Positions 58,371-64,000 of a stretch of 64,000 bases of DNA are shown here, piece after piece. Origin of the DNA: Pseudomonas sp. RIT409 (GTDB lineage: Bacteria > Pseudomonadota > Gammaproteobacteria > Pseudomonadales > Pseudomonadaceae); NCBI RefSeq assembly GCF_003052515.2, contig NZ_QARE02000004.1, positions 248,001-312,000 of the forward strand, in the 5' to 3' direction. Under the pieces are notes generated by a model that was not told the origin of the DNA, searched no databases, and saw nothing but the letters and a program-made list of their open reading frames with translations. Each line of letters begins with the position of its first letter. Positions within the stretch are counted from its first letter, which is position 1. The position numbers and the translations under genes are program-made.

Positions 58371-59318
58371 TCAGTTAGTTTTTTCACCTATGGCAAGACA
58401 CTGACTGATGTCGCGCATCGGGGGCGCACCGAAGCTTCTCTTGTACTCGCGGTTGAACTGGGTAGCGCTCTCATATCCTACGCGTATAGCAGCTGTCGCA
58501 GCATCGACAGCCTCGGTCAGCAAGATCCTACGTGCTTCGTGCAGGCGCAGATGCTTCTGATATTGAAGAGGGCTCATTGATGTCATAGCACGGAAATGAT
58601 GATGAAGCGTCGAGACTCCCATGTTCGCGATCGCAGCAAGGTCTTCGATTCGAAACGGATGCATGTAATTGTCCCGTAGCCATACGATCGCTTTTGCCGT
58701 TCGCTGGCTTTGTGTTCCCGCAATGATTGTTTCCCTGAAACGAAGTCCAGCTGAGCTTACTAGGATGCGGTAGATGATTTCACGCTGGATCAACGGCCCC
58801 ACATGGGCCAAATCTTGCGGCTTGTCTGTCAGGCTGATCAGTCTGTCCACGGCGTCAAAGAGCTCAAGCGTTGCAGGTCCGGTTGCCATTGCGACACCGG
58901 TTACCGGCCCGCTCGCTATCCCGTTTGAATCAACGTCGGCCATCACTTGCCTGGCAGTCTGAAGGTCAAGTCTCATCAGCAGTGACACATATGGCGCATC
59001 TGGGCTAGCGTCTAGCACCTCAGTCACGGTGGGAAGGTTGACAGCAGTCAGCAGGAATCTTGACTCGTTGTAGATGTAGGTAGTTGTGCCGAGCCTCACT
59101 CGCTTACGGCCTCGAATAATCATAGAGATGCAGGGCTCGTACAAGTACGAACCAGGCGGCGTGGGCTTCTTGACCTTGGCGAAACTCAACCCTGGTAGCG
59201 ACGTCATCCGCTCAGTGTCGTCACCAAGATATTCCTCAATCCGTTTTGCCAGATGCTCTCGAATCGTCGCTGTTTCAGCGCGCCGAGCTTCATCGTCTGC
59301 GTTCAGTTCAAAAATCAT
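58371..59318 (-). CDS. AraC-family transcriptional regulator (AraC_N type)
   Basis: A 315-aa regulator with an N-terminal AraC_N ligand domain (about residues 20–190; GSYLYEPCISMIIRGRKRVRLG) and a C-terminal two-HTH domain (FRIEDLAAIANMGVSTLHHHFRAMTSMSPLQYQKHLRLHEARRILL then DAATAAIRVGYESATQFNREYKRSFG). ATG 59318 has an AGGG site; ATG 59333 adds five residues. Members of this type often sense aldehydes or electrophiles and activate adjacent dehydrogenases. It sits between the two target genes and has the same operator in its own promoter. Confidence 0.9.
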   Translation of the reverse strand: MIFELNADDEARRAETATIREHLAKRIEEYLGDDTERMTSLPGLSFAKVKKPTPPGSYLYEPCISMIIRGRKRVRLGTTTYIYNESRFLLTAVNLPTVTEVLDASPDAPYVSLLMRLDLQTARQVMADVDSNGIASGPVTGVAMATGPATLELFDAVDRLISLTDKPQDLAHVGPLIQREIIYRILVSSAGLRFRETIIAGTQSQRTAKAIVWLRDNYMHPFRIEDLAAIANMGVSTLHHHFRAMTSMSPLQYQKHLRLHEARRILLTEAVDAATAAIRVGYESATQFNREYKRSFGAPPMRDISQCLAIGEKTN

Positions 59319-59478
59319 GCTGTGCCCTGTCATTGAAGCTAGGTCAGCCGCGGCCTTTCGGAGGCCCGCAACCGACCTACTGCCCTGAATTTACATCCGA
59401 TAAATCTTCACCCTTAGGGTCACTTGACGGTCTTGACTCATCGAACGTCCTCAATTTTTCATGCATAGATGTCACGAC

Positions 59479-59541
59479 TGTATGGTCACCGTCAGCGAGT
59501 GGGTTAGCCTATTTCTACCCTCAGATTGCCTGATTGTCTTG
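59479..59541 (-). promoter_or_regulatory. AraC-type promoter of the AraC gene
   Basis: Minus strand: CAAGACAATCAGGCAAT (59541–59525), 14 nt, AGGCTAAC (59510–59503) and CATACA (59484–59479), 40 nt after the first element. It implies positive autoregulation. Confidence 0.6.
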
Positions 59542-59853
59542 ATGGCAATAGCCTGAGACAACCCTAGCCCCCAAAGTCTCGAGCAAGCCCCATTCATGAT
59601 CAATTCACGACGAGTCCGTGTTTCGAGCACTACTGCCGACGCTGTATCGAGCTCGCTCCTGTGTACCTACCAAATGGCGATAGCTGGTGAATTGGCCCAT
59701 AGCTGCCTAGCGCAGAGGGTGTGCGCCACTTGGCACGTTGCATATTGGAAGGTACGGGTCGTACAACCAATAATCACAAGCCTCCCTTCATCATGGCGCT
59801 GTCGCCTAAGCGCCATGGAGCACGTGCTACGCCAAAAATCAGCTTCAATGCGA

Positions 59854-59916
59854 TCAGAGGATTAGGCAACCACGCGGAAGCATTGGGCTGACCGCATGAT
59901 GAGATCCCAGCATAAG
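59854..59916 (+). promoter_or_regulatory. AraC-type promoter of the alcohol dehydrogenase gene
   Basis: Plus strand: TCAGAGGATTAGGCAAC (59854–59870), 14 nt, GGGCTGAC (59885–59892), then CATAAG (59911–59916) 40 nt after the first element. The operator is 79 nt from the ATG, against 78 nt for the SDR gene. Confidence 0.65.
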
Positions 59917-59949
59917 GTTGAGGCTCCATTGATTGAGGAGATCTCGCTG

Positions 59950-61008
59950 ATGAAGACTGTCGGATATGCGTCCCACGATCCAAAAAGTCCAATGGCTAAA
60001 TTGTCTTTTGACCGTCGCGAATTGCGTCCAGACGATGTGGCGATCGAAATACTTTACTGCGGGGTCTGCCACTCAGACCTCCACCAAACGCGCGACGACT
60101 GGAATGCATTTAACCCGACTGTTTATCCCTGCATTCCCGGTCACGAAATCATCGGCAAGGTGATCGAGGTAGGAAGCAAAGTCAGCCGCTATGCAGTTGG
60201 CGACCAAGTCGCAGTAGGGACGATTGTCGACAGCTGCTCGCACTGCGATCAATGCCATCTTGGCGAAGAGCAAATGTGCCGTGAATACCCCATTGTCACT
60301 TATAACGGACGTGACCGAATTTCCGGTGAAGTAACGTATGGGGGATACTCCAAGCACATCGTGGTGAAGGAAACATTTGTGCTGGCATTGCCTGATGGCC
60401 TCGACCCAGCGTTAGCAGGCCCATTGCTATGCGCCGGCATTACTGTGTACTCCCCTCTGCGGACTTGGAACGTAGGCCCAGGAAGCCGAGTCGGCGTCAT
60501 TGGCATTGGCGGTTTGGGCCATCTGGCCGTGCGCTTCGCCGCGGCACTCGGTGCCCAAGTTACGGTTATAACCCGCACCTCCGCAAAGGCCGAGGAAGCA
60601 TTTTCGCTAGGCGCCGACAACGTGCTGCTCTCCACCTCTGAGGACGCAATGTCCAAGGCCGCCTCATCATTCGACGTCATCATCGACACCATCCCCGTCA
60701 AACACGACGTCTCGCCTTACCTTGGGCTGCTGGATGTATCCGGAGTGCTCGTGATTGTCGGCAATTTGGGAGAGATGGAAGGTTTTACCACCCTTCCTCT
60801 AATCTCAGGACGTCGCCGCATCACTGGATCTCCCTCGGGAGGTATCGCGCAAACACAAGAGATGCTCAATTTTTGCGCCAAGCAGGGCGTGGTGCCAGAC
60901 TGCGAGCAGATCAAGATCCAGGATATCAACCGCGCTTTCGAACGAATGGAACAGGGAGACGTGCGTTACCGGTTTGTCATTGATATGGCCTCACTTACCG
61001 CCGACTAA
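59950..61008 (+). CDS. Zinc-dependent NAD(P)-alcohol dehydrogenase (CAD/YahK type)
   Basis: A 352-aa medium-chain dehydrogenase. Catalytic zinc ligands are Cys40 (CGVCHSD) and His65/Glu66 (PGHE); structural zinc is held by Cys96, 99, 102 and 110. Nucleotide binding is GIGGLGHLAVRFA, with VITRTSAK after strand 2 favouring NADP(H). Such enzymes reduce diverse aldehydes. The ATG at 59950 follows GAGGAG and starts the conserved MKTVGYA. Same regulator, promoter type and base composition as the SDR gene suggest a joint aldehyde/ketone detoxification unit. Confidence 0.93.
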   Translation: MKTVGYASHDPKSPMAKLSFDRRELRPDDVAIEILYCGVCHSDLHQTRDDWNAFNPTVYPCIPGHEIIGKVIEVGSKVSRYAVGDQVAVGTIVDSCSHCDQCHLGEEQMCREYPIVTYNGRDRISGEVTYGGYSKHIVVKETFVLALPDGLDPALAGPLLCAGITVYSPLRTWNVGPGSRVGVIGIGGLGHLAVRFAAALGAQVTVITRTSAKAEEAFSLGADNVLLSTSEDAMSKAASSFDVIIDTIPVKHDVSPYLGLLDVSGVLVIVGNLGEMEGFTTLPLISGRRRITGSPSGGIAQTQEMLNFCAKQGVVPDCEQIKIQDINRAFERMEQGDVRYRFVIDMASLTAD

Positions 61009-61317
61009 CCGCCACGCTGCATTTTCGGGTTATTAAATGGAGGGCCGCTTTCAACAAAAGCGGGCATGTTCGCGGAGCAGCTCGGCCGTCGGTCGAGCAA
61101 CGCGGTTGATGAGCTGAGGTTGATTGATGGCTAACACTATTGCCCTGTTGAGCATTCTCGGGTCTATAGCAATCGGTTTTCCTCCGTCTGCCACTCCAGA
61201 ATGGAGTCGCCCGTCAAGGGGCGAAACCCCAGTTCCCGGCCTACGCGCAAACGGATCTGCCCCGCTCTCAAATCACAACGCCATGAACGCTAGCAGCTAG
61301 GAAACGCTCGTCAAACC
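61009..61317. other. Intergenic region at the right edge of the acquired segment
   Basis: Contains two hairpins without T runs: CCGCTTT/AAAGCGG (61045–61063), just after the alcohol dehydrogenase, and TCGCCC/GGGCGA (61207–61224). No gene, tRNA end or obvious direct repeat marking an integration site was found. Confidence 0.4.
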
Positions 61318-62142
61318 TCAAAGATTCACGACATTGACAAACCGCGAAGCGGCCGTCTCGTCGATCTTCAGGCTGGCGAAGTCGAACAGATTACGGTCCG
61401 CCAACTGCGAAGGCACCACGTTCTGCAAGCTACGGAAAATCATTTCCGAACGGCCCGGGGTCTTGCGATCCCAGTCCTGGAGCATCTCCTTGACCACCTG
61501 ACGCTGCAGGTTTTCCTGCGACCCGCAGAGGTTGCACGGGATGATCGGGAACTGCTTCATGTCCGAGTACGCCTGGATGTCCTTCTCGGCGCAATACGCC
61601 AGCGGGCGGATCACCACGTTGCGGCCATCGTCGGCGCGCAGCTTGGGTGGCATGGCCTTGAGCGTGCCGTTGAAGAACATGTTGAGGAAGAAGGTCTCGA
61701 CGATGTCATCACGGTGGTGCCCCAGGGCCATTTTGGTCGCCCCGATCTCGTCCGCGAAGGTGTACAGCGTGCCACGACGCAGGCGCGAACACAGTGAGCA
61801 GGTGGTCTTCCCTTCAGGTACCAGCTCCTTCACCACCGAGTAAGTGTCTTTTTCGACGATGTGGTATTCCACCCCCAGCGCTTCAAGGTAGGCAGGCAGC
61901 ACATGCTCCGGGAAACCCGGCTGTTTCTGATCCATGTTCACCGCGACGATGTCGAACTTGATCGGCGCGACCTTCTGCAAGTGCATCAGCACATCCAGCA
62001 TCGTGTAGCTGTCCTTGCCGCCGGACAGGCAGACCATCACCTTGTCGCCCTCTTCAATCATGTTGAAATCGGCCACCGCTTCGCCCGCAAGCCGACGCAG
62101 ACGCTTCTGCAGTTTGTTCTGGTTGACTGAAAGGGTGCCCAT
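61318..62142 (-). CDS. ttcA: tRNA 2-thiocytidine synthetase TtcA
   Basis: A 274-aa PP-loop enzyme that thiolates cytidine 32 of tRNA. The PP-loop SGGKDS is at residues 40–45, and iron-sulfur ligands are in [12 protein letters not shown] and IPCNLCGSQ. The ATG at 62142 gives the usual [18 protein letters not shown] start; a longer frame to 62193 is not needed. Confidence 0.96.
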   Translation of the reverse strand: MGTLSVNQNKLQKRLRRLAGEAVADFNMIEEGDKVMVCLSGGKDSYTMLDVLMHLQKVAPIKFDIVAVNMDQKQPGFPEHVLPAYLEALGVEYHIVEKDTYSVVKELVPEGKTTCSLCSRLRRGTLYTFADEIGATKMALGHHRDDIVETFFLNMFFNGTLKAMPPKLRADDGRNVVIRPLAYCAEKDIQAYSDMKQFPIIPCNLCGSQENLQRQVVKEMLQDWDRKTPGRSEMIFRSLQNVVPSQLADRNLFDFASLKIDETAASRFVNVVNL

Positions 62143-62492
62143 GGCGCTGGTTTCGCTCGCTGTGACTCTGGAAAGGGGCGGTATTTTACGCATAAACGTT
62201 CCAGGTGGTAATGCCTGCTGATCGTCTCGCCAAGCGGTGCCTGTAGACCTGGGATCCGGCGCGCGGTGGGTCGTGGATACATCAGGGCGTGGCTACGTAC
62301 TGCCTCATGATCATCTCTGGCTATTACCCTCGACGCTGAAGGCACGATTTACTCTAAAGCGCCCGTTTTTCGCGAGATGCAGCTTCCTATACTTGCAATG
62401 AGGTCGCAGCCGCTCTCCCTTTGCAGCACGTGGCCTTGCCCTGACCGCATCGGGCAGCCAGGCGCGACGGTTTCAGCGGAGGAGTCCAAGGC
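62143..62492. other. Divergent intergenic region ttcA–Yip1
   Basis: This 350-bp region carries no recognisable gene. GGAGGAG lies ahead of the Yip1-family start at 62493. No clear promoter or hairpin was identified. Confidence 0.35.
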
Positions 62493-63092
62493 ATGATCCA
62501 TCACGTTTTGGGGCTGTTCACCCACCCCGATCAGGAATGGCAACAGATACGTGGCGAAGATGAGACCATCGGCCACATGTACCTCACCCACACGCTGATA
62601 ATGGCCGCGATTCCGGCGGTGTCGGCTTACATCGGCACCACGCAGGTCGGCTGGGTCATCGGCGGTCGGGCGCCGGTGATGCTGACCAGCGAGAGCGCCG
62701 TCTGGATGACGATCATGTCCTACCTGGCGATGCTTGCCGGGGTCGCCGTAATGGGCGCGTTCATCCACTGGATGGCGCGCACTTACGATGCCAGTCCCAG
62801 CCTGGCACGCTGTGTGGCATTCGCCACCTACACGGCGACGCCATTGTTCCTTGGCGGCCTGGCTGCGCTGTACCCTCACATGTGGCTGGGCATGATGGTC
62901 GGTATGGCGGCGGTTTGCCACACCGTGTACCTGCTGTACGTTGGGCTGCCGGTGTTCATGAACATCCATCCGGACGAAGGCTTTATGTTCTCAAGCTCGG
63001 TTCTGGCGGTGGGCCTGGTGGTGCTCGTGGCAATCATGGCGTTCACCGTGGTGCTGTGGGGGGTTGGGGTAGGCCCCGAGTACACGAACTGA
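62493..63092 (+). CDS. Yip1-family inner-membrane protein
   Basis: A 199-aa protein with five hydrophobic helices. It begins MIHHVLGLFTHPDQEWQQI, the normal start of bacterial Yip1-domain proteins, and has FIHWMARTYDASPSLARCVAFATYTATPLFLGGLAALYP in the middle. Function unknown in bacteria. The ATG follows GGAGGAG. It is separate from ttcA and sprT-like genes. Confidence 0.88.
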   Translation: MIHHVLGLFTHPDQEWQQIRGEDETIGHMYLTHTLIMAAIPAVSAYIGTTQVGWVIGGRAPVMLTSESAVWMTIMSYLAMLAGVAVMGAFIHWMARTYDASPSLARCVAFATYTATPLFLGGLAALYPHMWLGMMVGMAAVCHTVYLLYVGLPVFMNIHPDEGFMFSSSVLAVGLVVLVAIMAFTVVLWGVGVGPEYTN

Positions 63093-63230
63093 CGACTGTA
63101 AACGCTGTGGACGCGTGGCTTGCCCCGCGCCCACAGGGTTGTGCGGTGCCTTCACGACCATTCGGCAGCTTCAGTTTTCGGGCAAGGCGTGCTTTGCGGC
63201 ATACTCGTCTCTTCTGGAGACCGATGAAGC

Positions 63231-63725
63231 ATGCTCGAACCACTCAACACCCGCGTCGAATCCTGCTACCAACTCGCTGAAGAATTTTTCAAACGCCCTT
63301 TCAAACGCCCGGTGGTCAGCCTCAAGTTGCGCGGCCAGAAGGCCGGTGTCGCGCATCTGCACGAAAATATGCTGCGCTTCAATCCTCAGCTGTACCGGGA
63401 AAACACCGAAGACTTCCTGCGCCAGACCGTCGCCCATGAAGTGGCGCATCTGGTCGCCCACCAACTGTTCGGCGACACCATCCAGCCCCACGGCGAAGAA
63501 TGGCAGCTGATCATGCGCGGGGTGTACGAACTGCCGCCCAACCGTTGCCATAACTACGAGGTGAAACGACGCCGCGTGACCCGCTACATCTACCGCTGCC
63601 CATGCCCGGAAAGCGATTTTCCGTTCTCGGTGCAGCGTCACCGCTTGGTGCGCAAGGGGCGTCGCTATTTGTGCCGTCGCTGCCGGGAGATCCTTGTATT
63701 CAGCGGCGAAACGCGGGTGGAATGA
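63231..63725 (+). CDS. SprT-family zinc metalloprotease-like protein
   Basis: A 164-aa protein with the HExxH zinc site at residues 69–73 (HEVAH) in a SprT-like domain, a downstream GEEWQLIMRGVYELPPNRCHNYEV segment, and a C-terminal zinc ribbon (YRCPC and YLCRRC). SprT-like proteins are related to the DNA-protein crosslink protease Spartan, but the bacterial role is little known. The ATG at 63231 follows a weak site. Confidence 0.9.
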   Translation: MLEPLNTRVESCYQLAEEFFKRPFKRPVVSLKLRGQKAGVAHLHENMLRFNPQLYRENTEDFLRQTVAHEVAHLVAHQLFGDTIQPHGEEWQLIMRGVYELPPNRCHNYEVKRRRVTRYIYRCPCPESDFPFSVQRHRLVRKGRRYLCRRCREILVFSGETRVE

Positions 63726-63798
63726 GGCGGCAAAGCGTTGCTCGAGCCTCGCCGTCCGTGAGCAGGCTCACGAACATGCCCGCCACCGGCCCCGACGC

Positions 63799-64000
63799 TT
63801 AGCCAAGGACCCCTGTGCGGCGCAGCGTTTCGATCTCGGCGTCACTGAACTGGAGCGTTTTCAGTACCTCATCATTGTGTGCGCCCAAAGCGACGCCAAT
63901 GTGCCGGGCTTCGGGCAAGCCGTCTTCGAACTTGATCGGGCAGGCCATCTGCAACTGCGAAGAGCCGTCGCCGCGCGGCACCGGCATGACGACCTGACGA
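63799..64000 (-). CDS. CaiB/BaiF-family CoA-transferase, C-terminal fragment at window edge
   Basis: Only the last ~66 codons are inside the window. The segment ACPIKFEDGLPEARHIGVALGAHNDEVLKTLQFSDAEIETLRRTGVLG is the usual C-terminus of type III CoA-transferases. The gene continues past base 64000, so the enzyme is not truncated in the genome as far as can be seen. Substrate unknown. Confidence 0.85.
   Translation of the reverse strand, partial: RQVVMPVPRGDGSSQLQMACPIKFEDGLPEARHIGVALGAHNDEVLKTLQFSDAEIETLRRTGVLG

Larger units (their letters stand above)
59334..59949. other. Divergent intergenic region between AraC regulator and alcohol dehydrogenase
   Basis: This 616-bp stretch holds the promoters of the regulator (59479–59541) and the dehydrogenase (59854–59916). 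Between them no credible gene is seen; short open frames lack ribosome sites. The regulator transcript would have an untranslated leader of about 150 nt. Confidence 0.55.

Overview
The window is a stretch of a Pseudomonas chromosome (gammaproteobacterium). High G+C, tightly packed genes with ATGA, GTGA and TGATG overlaps, and several gene orders known from the genus support this: fadL–glutathione peroxidase–MFS next to the late cobalamin operon; purMN followed by mazG–relA–rlmD–cysM–two-component pair–gacS–ldhA; and arsC-like–wrbA–DUF2069. It fits the P. fluorescens/P. syringae lineage, but no species can be assigned from the sequence alone. No rRNA, tRNA, CRISPR array, transposase or prophage was found.

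Layout. 1–5.5 kb: a carrier-protein-like gene without the usual serine, a 41-aa protein, an NCS1 nucleobase/hydantoin-type transporter behind a symmetric GTATAC operator, rmuC, and about 960 bp of non-coding DNA with a possible structured RNA. 5.7–9.7 kb: a FadL porin, a secreted glutathione peroxidase, and an MFS transporter coupled to a 39-aa membrane peptide. 9.9–19 kb: a ten-gene operon (cobO, cobB, bluB, cbiB, cobD, cobQ, cobU, cobT, cobC, cobS) for adenosylation, amidation and nucleotide-loop assembly of vitamin B12, led by a cobalamin riboswitch. 19–24.6 kb: two NlpC/P60 lipoproteins, a sirtuin, hda, a PerM-type permease and a DUF2066 protein. 24.9–44.2 kb: core genes for purine synthesis, stringent response, rRNA methylation, cysteine synthesis, two-component signalling including GacS, and redox proteins.

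44.2–56.8 kb is a catabolic island for hydroxyprolines. It encodes a GntR regulator, a 4-hydroxyproline 2-epimerase, a three-subunit D-hydroxyproline dehydrogenase, a PAS–AraC regulator, a polar amino-acid ABC transporter, a fused AcnX dehydratase (cis-3-hydroxyproline type), a second proline-racemase-family enzyme with a Ser/Cys active site, and a pyrroline-4-hydroxy-2-carboxylate deaminase. Uptake, epimerisation, oxidation and deamination of 4-hydroxyproline, plus entry of 3-hydroxyprolines, can all be read from it. A conserved TnGTATACnA operator lies before the GntR gene, the transporter and the deaminase. The final dehydrogenase and a pyrroline-2-carboxylate reductase are not in the window.

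57–61 kb looks acquired: lower G+C and different codon use, with an SDR oxidoreductase, an AraC regulator and a zinc alcohol dehydrogenase. Its promoters share a bipartite direct-repeat operator at fixed distance from the -10 box. A fourth copy points at a repeat junction with no gene. The right end returns to core genes (ttcA, a Yip1 protein, an SprT protein, and a truncated CoA-transferase at the edge).
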